Assembly (NCBI GenBank): GCA_036274635.1
Contig: DASUFI010000036.1
Span: forward strand, 1-33,456
DNA from: DASUFI01 sp036274635
GTDB taxonomy: Bacteria; Planctomycetota; B15-G4
Direction of reading: 5' to 3'
Length of the DNA: 33,456 nt
Under the pieces are notes generated by a model that made no database searches, was not told where the DNA came from, and saw only the letters and a program-made list of their open reading frames with translations. A program made the translations under genes and the position numbers. Below are positions 1 to 7,433 of this stretch, one piece after another; positions within the stretch are counted from its first letter, which is position 1, and each line of letters begins with the position of its first letter.

Positions 1-1750
1 TGCGCGAGAAGCCCGAGCCGCAGGTGGCGGTGTGGCCGTCCGGCGAGAGCGCGACGTCCTGCACGAAGCCGTCCGGGTCGCCGGCGAAGCCTTCGACCAG
101 CGCGCCCGTCGTCGCGTCGAACAGCGACAGGTTGTTGCCGAAAGCCTCGGCGCCCACCAGCGCGCGCGTGCCGTCGGCCGACCAGGCCAAACCCGAGGCG
201 TGGTTGCCGCCGGGCACCGACAGCGTGTGCAGCAGCGCGCCGGTGGTCGCGTCGACGATCCGCACGCTGTTGCCGGCCACCGCGAGCTGGCTGCCGTCGG
301 GCGAGAGCGCGCCGCGGCCGATGGCCCCGATGCCGAGGTTCACCGAAGCCAGCTGCGCGCCGCTGTCCACCGACCAGTGCTTGAGCGTGCCATCACGGCC
401 GGCGGAGACGACCTGCTGCTCGTCGGGCGTGAGCCCCACGAAGGTGGTGCCAAACGCATGACCCGGCAGCAGGTGGAGCTGCGCGCCCGTGACCGCATTC
501 CAGATGCGGATCGAGGTGTCCAGCGTGTCCGGCGGAGGCGAGCCGCTGCCGCTCACGGCGAAGCTGCCGTCGGCGCTGAGGTCCACGGTATTCACCACGT
601 CGTCGTGGCCCGTGAAGGTGACCAAGTCCGCCCCGGTGTCGGCGTTCCACACGCGCACGTCCATGTCGCCCGAGGCGCTGGCGAGGCGCGCCGTGTTCTC
701 GGAGAGGTCGAGGTCGTGGATGTTGGCGCGGTGGTGCCCCACCGTGGCCAGCACGGCGCCCGTGCCGGAATCGATCACGAAGCCGCCCGCGCCGATGCCG
801 CCCGCCGCGAGCCGCGTGCCATCAGGCGTGTAGCGCAGGCCGTTCACCGAGCCGAAGTCGGGCGCGCTGAACGTCTGGAGCGAGGCGCCGCTGGCCGCGT
901 TCCACAGCCGGATGCTGTGGTCCCAGTCGCCGGACGCCAGCGTGGCGCCGTCGGGCGAGAAGGCGAGGTCGCGCACGATGTCGGTGTGGCCCGTGAGCGT
1001 GTGCTCGAGCGCGCCGGTGGACACGGTCCAGGTCTTGATGTTCGTGTCCCAGCTGCCGGTGGCGACGCGCGCGCCGTTCGGCGCCCACGACACCGCGTCC
1101 ACGAAGAAGGTGTGCCCGGTCAGCGTGTGCTCGATCGTGCCGGACGCGATGTTCCAGATGCGGCCCATGTTGTCGCCGTAGCCGCTGAGCATGCGCGCGT
1201 TGTCGGGCGAGAAGGCGATGTCGAAGGCGCCGCCGAAGCCGCCGGCGTTGAGCGTCTTGACCAGCGCGCCGGTGCTCGAGTTCCAGATGCGGATCACGTT
1301 GGCCTGGTCGCCGGCCGCGACGAGCTGGCCATTGGGCGACCAATCGACCGAGAACACCTCGTTGTTGGCGGGCGTGAGCTGCTTCACGATGGCGCCGGTG
1401 GTCGCGTCGACGATGAGCACGGCCGACTGGCCGCTACCGAACACGACTTCGCCGCCGAGGATCACCTTGGTGCCGTCGGGCGAGAAGGCCACGTCCTGCA
1501 CGCCGCCGATGGCCACCGCGAGCGTGCGCACGAACGAGCCGTCAGCACCGTTCCAGATCTTGACCGTGTTGTCGGTGAAGCTGGAGGTGACCAGCTGCGA
1601 CCCGTCGGCCGACACGTCGATCGCGCTCATGTCGTATTGGCCGCCGCCCACCCACTGGAGCGGCGGCGCGCCGTCCTGGGAAAGCGCGGGGCGCGCGGCG
1701 AGCGCCAGGAAGCATGTCGACAGTACGAGCCGGATCGGGGGCGAATGCAT
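1..1750 (-). CDS. Secreted WD40-repeat protein (partial, C-terminus beyond left edge)
   Basis: The frame is open from the start codon to the window edge, so this is the N-terminal part of a longer protein of at least 583 residues. It begins with a short hydrophobic signal-like segment (LVLSTCFLALAA) followed by about ten or more WD40 blades. Each blade shows the pattern of a hydrophobic strand, SPDG or SADG, a second strand, and then IW, TW or HW, with several GH dipeptides before the next blade. WD40 proteins fold into beta-propellers and act as interaction scaffolds; with a signal peptide this one should be periplasmic or extracellular. Its partner cannot be read from sequence. An in-frame ATG at 1759 would add three residues. 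I prefer 1750, but neither start has a clear Shine-Dalgarno sequence. The gene is unrelated in function to the adjacent proS. Family confidence is high; role is unknown. Confidence 0.85.
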   Translation of the reverse strand, partial: MHSPPIRLVLSTCFLALAARPALSQDGAPPLQWVGGGQYDMSAIDVSADGSQLVTSSFTDNTVKIWNGADGSFVRTLAVAIGGVQDVAFSPDGTKVILGGEVVFGSGQSAVLIVDATTGAIVKQLTPANNEVFSVDWSPNGQLVAAGDQANVIRIWNSSTGALVKTLNAGGFGGAFDIAFSPDNARMLSGYGDNMGRIWNIASGTIEHTLTGHTFFVDAVSWAPNGARVATGSWDTNIKTWTVSTGALEHTLTGHTDIVRDLAFSPDGATLASGDWDHSIRLWNAASGASLQTFSAPDFGSVNGLRYTPDGTRLAAGGIGAGGFVIDSGTGAVLATVGHHRANIHDLDLSENTARLASASGDMDVRVWNADTGADLVTFTGHDDVVNTVDLSADGSFAVSGSGSPPPDTLDTSIRIWNAVTGAQLHLLPGHAFGTTFVGLTPDEQQVVSAGRDGTLKHWSVDSGAQLASVNLGIGAIGRGALSPDGSQLAVAGNSVRIVDATTGALLHTLSVPGGNHASGLAWSADGTRALVGAEAFGNNLSLFDATTGALVEGFAGDPDGFVQDVALSPDGHTATCGSGFSR

Positions 1751-1925
1751 GATGCGCATCCTGAAAGGGGAGTCTGGACGAGCCAGGGATCGGGGCCCGC
1801 ATCCTGTCACGGCGTGCCGCGTGCGGAGGTGACGGCCGGCGCTGCGGAATGCCCGACGCACATTCGCCACCGATGACGCGCCTTGCCGACGGCACGTGCA
1901 GGCGCGAGGCAGCGACGATGGCCGC

Positions 1926-3674
1926 TCAGCCCGCGCGCTTCGGCTGCGACTTCTCCCGCGCCAGCGCGTCGGCCACCCACTTGGCCGCATCCTCCAGCGC
2001 CACCAGCTCCTTCTCCCCGCCGGCGCGCCGCTCGATCTCGACCTTGCCCTCGCTCAGCGAACGGCCGCACAGCACGCGGAACGGGAAGCCCAGCAGCTCG
2101 CTGTCCTTGAGCTTGGGGCCCGGGCGCGCGTCGCGGTCGTCGAGCAGCGTCTCCACGCCGAGGCGCTGCAGCTCCACGTAGAGCTTCTCGGCGGCCTGCA
2201 CGACGCTGGCCTGGTCCATCTGCATGGGCACGATCACGCACTCCATGGGTGCGATGGCGGCCGGCCAGACGATGCCCTTGTCGTCGTGGTTCTGCTCGAC
2301 GGCCGCGGCCGCGATGCGCGAGACGCCGATGCCGTAGCAGCCCATGACGAAGGGCCGGCGCTTGCCGTCCTTGTCCGCGTACAGCGCCTTCATGGACTCC
2401 GAGTACTTGGTGCCCAGCTTGAAGACGTGCCCGACCTCGATGCCGCGCAGGCCCTCCAGCTTGCCCGTCTTGCAGCGGGCGCAGGTGTCGCCCACGCGCG
2501 CCTCGCGCATCTCGGCGAACTTCGGCAGCGGCACGTCGCGCTCGAAGTTGACGTCCAGCAGGTGCCGGTCGGTCTGGTTGGCGCCGCACAGGAAGTTGGT
2601 CATGCCCTGCACCGAGGTGTCGGCCAGGATGCGCGTGTCCTTCAGGCCCACCGGCCCGGCGAAGCCCGGCTCGGCGCCGGTGGCCTTGCGCACCAGATCC
2701 TCCGAGGCGACGGCCAGCGCCAGCGCGCCGGCCGCGTTCTGCACCTTGACCGGGTTGCAGTCCACGTCGCCGCGGATCAGTACGGCCAGCGGCTGCACCT
2801 TGGACTTGTAGGTGGCCTCGAAGAGCACGGTCTTCACCATGCGCGTCGGCGAGAGGTCGAAGAACTTCGCCAGGGCGTCCACGGTCGTGACGCCGGGCGT
2901 GCTCTCGTTGCGCAGCGGGCGCGGCGGTCCGCCCGGCTCGCCGGGCGGCAGCACCGACTCGGCGCGCTCCACGTTGGCGCCGTAGCCGCAGTGCGGGCAG
3001 GTGAGCAGCGCGTCCTCGCCCGCGTCGGCCGTGACCATGAACTCCTCGGAGCGGCTGCCGCCGATGGCGCCGCTGTCGGCCTCCACGACCACGTAGCGCA
3101 GGCCGCAGCGGTCGAAGATGCGCACGTAGGCCTCGCGCATGGCCTTGTAGCTGGCGTCGAGGCCGGCGTCGTCCGCGTCAAAGGAGTAGGCGTCCTTCAT
3201 GATGAACTCGCGGCCCCGCATGAGGCCGAAGCGCGGGCGGAACTCGTCGCGGTACTTGTTGCCGATCTGGTAGACGGTGACCGGCAGCTGCTTCCACGAC
3301 TCGATCGCGCCGCGTACGAGGTCCGTGACGGCCTCCTCGGCCGTGGGCCCGAGGCACAGGCCCGCGTCCTTGCGGTCCTGCAGGTGGAACATGATGCCGG
3401 CCTTGATGTAGGCGTCCGCCCGCCCGGACTCCTGCCACAGCTCGAGCGGCTGGAGGATGGGCAGCAGCACCTCCTGGGCGCCGGCGCGGTCCATCTCCTC
3501 GCGCACGATGGCCGAGATCTTCTTGAGCGTGCGCCACATGAGCGGGCCGTAGCTGTAGATGCCCGCCCCCACCTTGCGGATGAATCCGCCGCGGGCCATG
3601 AGCTTGTGGCTGCGCAGCTCGGCGTCGGCGGGGTCGTCGAAGAGGGTGCGGTTCAGCAGGCGGGTGGCGCGCAT
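1926..3674 (-). CDS. proS: Prolyl-tRNA synthetase (class II, bacterial type with editing domain)
   Basis: This enzyme charges tRNA-Pro with proline in the cytoplasm. The 582-residue length fits the bacterial type. The class II catalytic core is visible: the N-terminal helix-rich start, GPTAEE near residues 110-114 (the family usually has GPTHEE or similar), motif 2 around RDEFRPRFGLMRGREFIMKD (142-161), and motif 3 around GCYGIGVSRI. Between motifs 2 and 3 lies the YbaK-like insertion that hydrolyses mischarged Ala-tRNA-Pro, with a CPHCGYGANVE segment before it and a CARCKTGKLE segment after it. The C-terminal part is the anticodon-binding domain. The start at 3674 is supported by GAGG about six bases upstream and by a TACAAT box further upstream. 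No truncation or frameshift is seen. Identification is very secure. Confidence 0.97.
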   Translation of the reverse strand: MRATRLLNRTLFDDPADAELRSHKLMARGGFIRKVGAGIYSYGPLMWRTLKKISAIVREEMDRAGAQEVLLPILQPLELWQESGRADAYIKAGIMFHLQDRKDAGLCLGPTAEEAVTDLVRGAIESWKQLPVTVYQIGNKYRDEFRPRFGLMRGREFIMKDAYSFDADDAGLDASYKAMREAYVRIFDRCGLRYVVVEADSGAIGGSRSEEFMVTADAGEDALLTCPHCGYGANVERAESVLPPGEPGGPPRPLRNESTPGVTTVDALAKFFDLSPTRMVKTVLFEATYKSKVQPLAVLIRGDVDCNPVKVQNAAGALALAVASEDLVRKATGAEPGFAGPVGLKDTRILADTSVQGMTNFLCGANQTDRHLLDVNFERDVPLPKFAEMREARVGDTCARCKTGKLEGLRGIEVGHVFKLGTKYSESMKALYADKDGKRRPFVMGCYGIGVSRIAAAAVEQNHDDKGIVWPAAIAPMECVIVPMQMDQASVVQAAEKLYVELQRLGVETLLDDRDARPGPKLKDSELLGFPFRVLCGRSLSEGKVEIERRAGGEKELVALEDAAKWVADALAREKSQPKRAG

Positions 3675-3720
3675 GGCGTCCTCGCGGGGTGCGGCCGCCC
3701 GGCGGCCGGAAAAGCGCGCG

Positions 3721-3726
3721 ATTGTA
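3721..3726 (-). promoter_or_regulatory. Putative -10 box (TACAAT) of proS
   Basis: TACAAT lies about 46 bases upstream of the proS ATG on the minus strand, leaving a leader of roughly 40 bases that contains a GAGG ribosome-binding sequence. No convincing -35 hexamer is visible at 16-18 bases. It matches the TANNNT pattern seen before other genes in this window. Confidence 0.4.
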
Positions 3727-3731
3727 GCGGC

Positions 3732-4222
3732 GGGCCGTCCGCGGACGGCCCCGGCCGTCCGAGGCGCCCCGGCGACGGGAAAAATTGTCTTTCAGCCCCC
3801 CGTGTCGGGCTTCGGCCGGCTCCCGGTTTCCTCTCTACACCCCCGAGGCCTCAGTCCGACTTCTCCGGATTGCGGCCTGCCACGAGACCTGCCGGACCGT
3901 TCCGCCGACCACAGGGGGTCAAAGGATGAATCCGCTCGCTCCTCCCTCGCTCGCCGCCGCGCCGGCCTTCGGGCTGGCACCGGCTGCGGGCTTCGGGCGT
4001 CCGGATCATCGCAGGGTCGCCGGGCCGTCGGGGCGCGTGTCGGCGACGACGCGCACCTGGACGGCCTGTTGCCGGCTTGTCGGGACGGGCTTGCGGGTCA
4101 CGTGGGCGGGAAAGGGCCGGAGCATGGTCTGCGTGCGGGGGCACGATCGGGGGATCGAAGCGACGATGTTCCGGATTCTTCGAAAAGGGGTGGCCGGCCT
4201 CACCAGCTGATCGAGGCGACGT
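3732..4222. other. Long intergenic stretch between exonuclease III and proS, mostly unexplained
   Basis: No gene with recognisable homology is seen in about 490 bases. The stretch has more mixed codon-position composition than the surrounding genes and contains an A-rich run near 3780. I looked for tmRNA, RNase P RNA and SRP RNA hallmarks on both strands and found none. One small plus-strand frame (3926-4210) has a plausible ribosome-binding site and is listed separately. A competing minus-strand frame of 65 codons (4006-4203) has no better support. A strong GC-rich hairpin closes the region at 4225-4256. Confidence 0.5.
3926..4210 (+). CDS. Possible small protein of unknown function (94 residues)
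   Basis: I do not recognise this product. The frame starts ATG-AAT-CCG after a purine-rich sequence (GGGGG about seven bases upstream, then AAAGG directly before the ATG). It ends with TGA fifteen bases before a perfect 14-bp hairpin with a TTCG loop. The N-terminal 23 residues are rich in Ala, Pro and Leu; the rest is rich in Arg, Gly and Val with no clear domain or membrane helix. Third codon positions are GC-rich but less strictly than in the neighbouring genes, and a frame of this length can occur by chance at this GC. The region could instead be a non-coding RNA or a degraded gene. Confidence 0.25.
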   Translation: MNPLAPPSLAAAPAFGLAPAAGFGRPDHRRVAGPSGRVSATTRTWTACCRLVGTGLRVTWAGKGRSMVCVRGHDRGIEATMFRILRKGVAGLTS

Positions 4223-4224
4223 GA

Positions 4225-4256
4225 CCCGCCCGGGACCCTTCGGGGTTCCGGGCGGG
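4225..4256. terminator. Strong hairpin with TTCG loop, probably a (bidirectional) terminator
   Basis: Positions 4225-4238 pair with 4243-4256: 14 base pairs with a single G-T wobble around a TTCG tetraloop. On the plus strand it is followed by CTCTTCTCC, a poor but pyrimidine-rich tract. On the minus strand it lies about 17 bases downstream of the exonuclease III stop codon. It most simply ends exonuclease III transcription. It could also stop a plus-strand transcript coming from 3926-4210. Confidence 0.65.
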
Positions 4257-4272
4257 CTCTTCTCCGGGCCGC

Positions 4273-5223
4273 TCAGCCTTCGCCGAACTCCACCCACACC
4301 GGCGCGTGGTCCGAGAGGCCCGCGCGCTTCTCGATCCAGGCGCGCCGCGCGCGGGCGGCCAGCGGGGCGTTGGCCAGCACGTAGTCGATGCGCCAGCCGA
4401 CGTCCTTGGCCCGCGCCCGGCCGCGGTTGCTCCACCACGAGTAGAGGTTCGGCTCGCCGGGGTGCAGCGCGCGCAGCACGTCCGTCCAGCCCTGCTCGAG
4501 CAGCCGCGTGAACCACTCCCGCTCGGCCGGCAAAAAGCCGCTGTTCTTCGCGTTGCCTTGGGCGTTGCGGATGTCCAGCGGCGTGTGGGCCACGTTGAAA
4601 TCGCCGCACAGCAGCATCTGCCGGCCGTCGCGCTCGGCCTCCGCCAGCAGCGTGCCGGTGAACTCCATCAGGTGCTCCAGCGCCTCGAACTTCAGGATCT
4701 GCCGGTCGGGCGAGTTGCTGCCCGAAGGCAGGTACAGGTTCACGACGGAGAGGCCGCCGAAGTCGCTGCGCAGCGCGCGCGCCTCCTCGTCGCTCCACGA
4801 CAGGCCGGTGCCGTGCCAGTGGCGGTCGGGCGCCGGGCGGCTGTAGGTGGCCACGCCGCTGTAGCCCTTCTTCCCGGGCACCAGCCAGCGGCTGTTGTAG
4901 CCGGGCGGGCAGCGCAGCTCGGGCGGCACGTCGGCGGGCCAGGCGCGCACCTCCTGCAGGCAGACGACGTGCGGCGCCGACCTGCGCAGCCAGCGCAGCA
5001 GGCCGCGCTTGTGCGCGCTGCGCACGCCGCAGCAGTTGAGCGAGGCGATCGTGAAGGCGCGGCGCGACAGGTCGTCGTCGGGCGCCGCCGGCAACGGCGC
5101 GCGCGCGCGCAGCAGGAATTCGGCCCGCTCCTGGTCGCGGGCCTGCGGCGTCGGCGCGCGGCGCGGCTGGGGGCGAGCGGGCTTCGCGGAACGGGAAGGA
5201 GGCTTCGACGTGCGAGTCGGCAT
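4273..5223 (-). CDS. xthA: Exonuclease III / AP endonuclease (EEP fold)
   Basis: This is a DNA repair enzyme of the exonuclease-endonuclease-phosphatase superfamily. It cuts at abasic sites and removes 3' blocks, using Mg2+. The core starts near residue 57 and shows Asn63 in SLNCCGV, the metal-binding Glu91 in CLQEVRAW, the catalytic Tyr164 region in VNLYLPSG, Asp208 and Asn210 in CGDFNV, and the SDH pair near 304-306. All catalytic positions are kept, and the WWSNRGRARAKDVGWRIDYV stretch is the usual product-release region. Unusual is a 55-residue N-terminal extension rich in Arg, Pro and Ala that the standard enzyme of about 260 residues lacks. The ATG at 5223 has no Shine-Dalgarno sequence, but a TAGAAC box sits seven bases before it, so this start may be leaderless. 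exoA is an alternative symbol. Confidence 0.95.
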   Translation of the reverse strand: MPTRTSKPPSRSAKPARPQPRRAPTPQARDQERAEFLLRARAPLPAAPDDDLSRRAFTIASLNCCGVRSAHKRGLLRWLRRSAPHVVCLQEVRAWPADVPPELRCPPGYNSRWLVPGKKGYSGVATYSRPAPDRHWHGTGLSWSDEEARALRSDFGGLSVVNLYLPSGSNSPDRQILKFEALEHLMEFTGTLLAEAERDGRQMLLCGDFNVAHTPLDIRNAQGNAKNSGFLPAEREWFTRLLEQGWTDVLRALHPGEPNLYSWWSNRGRARAKDVGWRIDYVLANAPLAARARRAWIEKRAGLSDHAPVWVEFGEG

Positions 5224-5230
5224 GCGCGCG

Positions 5231-5236
5231 GTTCTA
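5231..5236 (-). promoter_or_regulatory. Putative -10 box (TAGAAC) giving a leaderless xthA transcript
   Basis: TAGAAC on the minus strand lies seven bases before the xthA ATG, the spacing expected if transcription begins at or next to the start codon. The final base is C rather than T, so the match is imperfect. No -35 element is evident. Confidence 0.3.
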
Positions 5237-5283
5237 GCAGGAACAGCCGGGTCGCGTCATGTCGACTCCGAGCGCGACGGGCC

Positions 5284-6645
5284 CTACGCCCGCGCCCCGC
5301 CTTGCAGCCACTTCTCCTCCGGCGGCCCGTTGCCCGCCGGCAGCGTCAGCACGCAGTCGAAGCCGGCCTTCTCCAGCTCGTCCAGCTGCTTGCCGGCTTT
5401 CTTGCGCCGTGCGAAGACCGCCACCGTGTTGCCCTCCACCGCGCCGCGCCGGGCCGCGGCCTCGGCCATGACACGCTGCAGCGAGTCGACGCAGGGCTCG
5501 TACAGCAGGGCGAAGCTGGTGCCCGCCTTGGGCGCCTTGCTGCCCCGCTCCGTGAGCAGGCCGATCACGCGCTCGAAGCCGATCGAGAAGCCGCAGGCCG
5601 GCACCTCGCGCCCGAGCATGCGGCCGATCATGCGGTCGTAGCGCCCCCCGCCGGCGATGGAGCCGGGCGCGCCCTCCATGGAGATCTCGAAGATGGGGCC
5701 GGTGTAGTAACCCATGCCGCGGACGAGGGTGGGATCGAAAACCAGACGAGCTCGATCTCCCAGAAGCGGTTCGACTGCAATGACCAACCGCGACAGAAGC
5801 TCCGTTCTTGCAGTCGGATCAAAGTCCGCCGCAACGTTTGCCGTGCCATCCGTCGCCTTCATCAGGGCTTGCGAGACCACCGCCTGCCAGTGCCCTATTG
5901 CCTCGCTTGCCGTCATGTTTCGAGTGATGTCGTGCGCGCCAAACACATCTTCGATCGCATCTTGTGCGCGCTCGCCGAGGCCAAGCACACGGAGCTCCTC
6001 GATGACTCCATCGCGGCCGATCTTGTCTAGCTTGTCCAACGTGACGAAAAATCTGTCCTGTTGAGCGAGTCCGACCCCAGCGACGCCCATGATGGACCTC
6101 AGAAGCACTCGGTCATTCACCCGCACCGTGAAGCCCGACAATCCCAGCGCCGCCAGCGCCTCGGTCGTCGCCAGGATGAGCTCGATCTCCGCGATCTCGC
6201 CCGCCTCGCCGATCACGTCGATGTCGCACTGCGTGAACTGCCGGAAGCGCCCCTTCTGCGGCCGCTCCGCGCGGAAGACGGAGCCGATCTGGATCGCCTT
6301 GAAGGGCTGCGGCAGCGCGGCCTGGTTCGCGGCGAAGTAGCGCGCGAGCGGCACCGTGAGGTCGAAGCGCAGGCCCTCCTCGCTCAGGTCCTCCTCGGAG
6401 CGCGCGGCGGCGAGGTCCAGCTTCTCGCCGCGCTTGAGCACCTTGAAGATGAGCTTCTCGTTTTCGCCGCCCTGCCCGCCGGTGAGCAGCGCGAGGTGCT
6501 CCAGCGCCGGCGTCTCGATGCGCGCGAAGCCGAAGCGGCGGTAGGTGTCGAGGATGCGGCCGACGGCCCAGTCGCGCAGCTCGCACTCGGGCGGCAGCAG
6601 GTCGCGCATGCCGCGCACGGGCGCGACGTGGGGCTGTTCGGGCAT
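5284..6645 (-). CDS. hisS: Histidyl-tRNA synthetase
   Basis: This enzyme charges tRNA-His in the cytoplasm; 453 residues from the chosen start. Visible are VRGMRDLLP at residues 10-18 (motif 1 region), LRFDLTVPLARYF, motif 2 (RAERPQKGRFRQFTQCDIDVIG), the HisA loop RGMGYYTGPIFE, and motif 3 (GGGRYD through ACGFSIGFERV). The intact motif 2 argues against HisZ, the non-catalytic paralogue. The HisA loop has Gly where RGLDYYT is commonest; I recall the same variant in other bacterial HisS and do not read it as inactivating. The C-terminal anticodon-binding domain is short and divergent. An ATG at 6687 would add 14 Arg/Pro-rich residues but overlaps a TAGGAT promoter-like box, so 6645 is preferred. 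Codons about 169-303 have much lower GC than the rest of the gene, suggesting a recombined segment. Confidence 0.95.
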   Translation of the reverse strand: MPEQPHVAPVRGMRDLLPPECELRDWAVGRILDTYRRFGFARIETPALEHLALLTGGQGGENEKLIFKVLKRGEKLDLAAARSEEDLSEEGLRFDLTVPLARYFAANQAALPQPFKAIQIGSVFRAERPQKGRFRQFTQCDIDVIGEAGEIAEIELILATTEALAALGLSGFTVRVNDRVLLRSIMGVAGVGLAQQDRFFVTLDKLDKIGRDGVIEELRVLGLGERAQDAIEDVFGAHDITRNMTASEAIGHWQAVVSQALMKATDGTANVAADFDPTARTELLSRLVIAVEPLLGDRARLVFDPTLVRGMGYYTGPIFEISMEGAPGSIAGGGRYDRMIGRMLGREVPACGFSIGFERVIGLLTERGSKAPKAGTSFALLYEPCVDSLQRVMAEAAARRGAVEGNTVAVFARRKKAGKQLDELEKAGFDCVLTLPAGNGPPEEKWLQGGARA

Positions 6646-6685
6646 GGGGCGCGGGCTCCGGGCCGCGCGTGGGCGCGGCGCGGGC

Positions 6686-6691
6686 ATCCTA
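6686..6691 (-). promoter_or_regulatory. Putative -10 box (TAGGAT) of hisS
   Basis: GATAGGATGCCC on the minus strand matches the TANNNT-GCCC pattern seen upstream of other genes here. It overlaps the more distal ATG of the hisS frame, so the translated start should be the downstream ATG at 6645, with a leader of about 35 bases. Confidence 0.4.
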
Positions 6692-6697
6692 TCGCAG

Positions 6698-6771
6698 CCC
6701 CGGGGCGCGCTTCAGCACACCCCCCGGGCTCGCGCTTCGAGCGCGCCCCCGGGGCGGGGCTTCAGCGCACC
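6698..6771. repeat. Imperfect direct repeat flanking a hairpin between hisS and the next gene
   Basis: Bases 6698-6721 and 6747-6771 are near-copies: CCCCGGGGCG, then a slightly variable stretch, then CTTCAGC(A/G)CACC, differing by one inserted base and two or three substitutions. Between them, 6726-6748 can fold as CGCGCT-TCG-AGCGCG extended by GGG/CCC. The second copy contains the stop codon of the upstream minus-strand gene, so the first copy looks like a duplicated 3' end. The hairpin may act as that gene's terminator. Confidence 0.45.
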
Positions 6772-7268
6772 GTGTCGAAGCAGGTGCCGGCGGGCAGCAG
6801 CGGGTCCACCATGCTGTGCACCTGCACCGCGGTGGTCTCCGTGCGCTTGCTGTACCGCAGGCCGCCCCAGCGGGCCGTGCTCTTGTGGCCGGCGCCGGTG
6901 GCCGGGTCGACCACGTAGACCGAGGGGATCATCACGCCGCGGAAGCCGGTGCGGTCCGCGCACAGCAGGCCGATGACGTCCTGCCAGGCCGCGATCGGGC
7001 CATGCACCAGCAGGTGCAGCACGATCGAGCGGCGGTAGCAGAGCGAGCCGAAGCGCGCGGCGACGTCGCGGCGCGCGGCATCGATGAGGGAGGTCACATC
7101 CGTGCCCGCCTGCACCTCGAGCACGCCGAAGACGTCGTGCGAGAAGCGCCCGCCGCTGCGCGCGAGCAGCAGCGAGAAGGGCGAGGCCGTCGTCTGCAGC
7201 GACCCGGGGTAGGTGTTCGGGTGCAGCTTCTCACGGACAGCCTGCACGAAGCTCGCTGCGTCCATCAT
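6762..7268 (-). CDS. Protein of unknown function (168 residues)
   Basis: I do not recognise this family. The product is soluble-looking and of mixed alpha/beta character. An N-terminal helix (DAASFVQAVREKL) is followed by alternating hydrophobic strands (FSLLLAR, HDVFGVLEV), a helix (SLIDAARRDVAARFG), two more hydrophobic stretches (SIVLHLLVHG, WQDVIGLLCA) and VMIPSVYVVDPATG. There is no signal peptide or membrane helix, and only two cysteines stand out, in GSLCYRR and GTCFDTV. The start is well supported: GGAG lies six bases before tandem ATG codons (7268 and 7265). The gene lies upstream of hisS on the same strand, separated by about 116 bases with a hairpin and a promoter-like box, so it is probably its own transcription unit. 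It diverges from the M28 peptidase gene. Confidence 0.8.
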   Translation of the reverse strand: MMDAASFVQAVREKLHPNTYPGSLQTTASPFSLLLARSGGRFSHDVFGVLEVQAGTDVTSLIDAARRDVAARFGSLCYRRSIVLHLLVHGPIAAWQDVIGLLCADRTGFRGVMIPSVYVVDPATGAGHKSTARWGGLRYSKRTETTAVQVHSMVDPLLPAGTCFDTVR

Positions 7269-7421
7269 CGGTCTCCGGCGCCGGCGCGCGCGGCGGCGCA
7301 CCGACAGGTTGAAGCCCTGTTTCGGGCCTGTCTTCGAGGGACTTGAGCCGGCGTTGGCAGCCGCCCAGGCATGTCGGGTCGCGGGCGTCGCTGCGCCCTT
7401 CCGCGCGTCGCGGCGGCGGGT

Positions 7422-7427
7422 GAGAAT
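7422..7427 (+). promoter_or_regulatory. Possible -10 box (GAGAAT) directly before the M28 peptidase start
   Basis: GTGAGAATGGCCCC resembles the GATAGAATGCCCC element seen at 23600-23613. The hexamer ends six bases before the GTG at 7434, consistent with leaderless transcription. The first base is G instead of T, so confidence is low. Confidence 0.25.
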
Positions 7428-7433
7428 GGCCCC

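Noticed and set aside
3732..4222. tmRNA, RNase P RNA or SRP RNA in the long gap
   Set aside because: No tRNA-like ends with a tag frame, no RNase P core sequence and no SRP GGAA-loop helix were found on either strand. A GAGGAAACCGGGAGCC on the minus strand only loosely resembles the RNase P core.
4306..6030. Long plus-strand open frames across exonuclease III and hisS, and similar ones at 12602-13816 (-), 14305-17604 (-) and 32-1876 (+)
   Set aside because: They lie opposite secure genes and read as Arg/Ala/His/Val-rich low-complexity protein, the usual mirror image of high-GC coding sequence.
5284..6645. hisS as HisZ, the regulatory paralogue of HisS in histidine biosynthesis
   Set aside because: Motif 2, the HisA loop and motif 3 are present and a C-terminal domain follows; no his biosynthetic genes are nearby.
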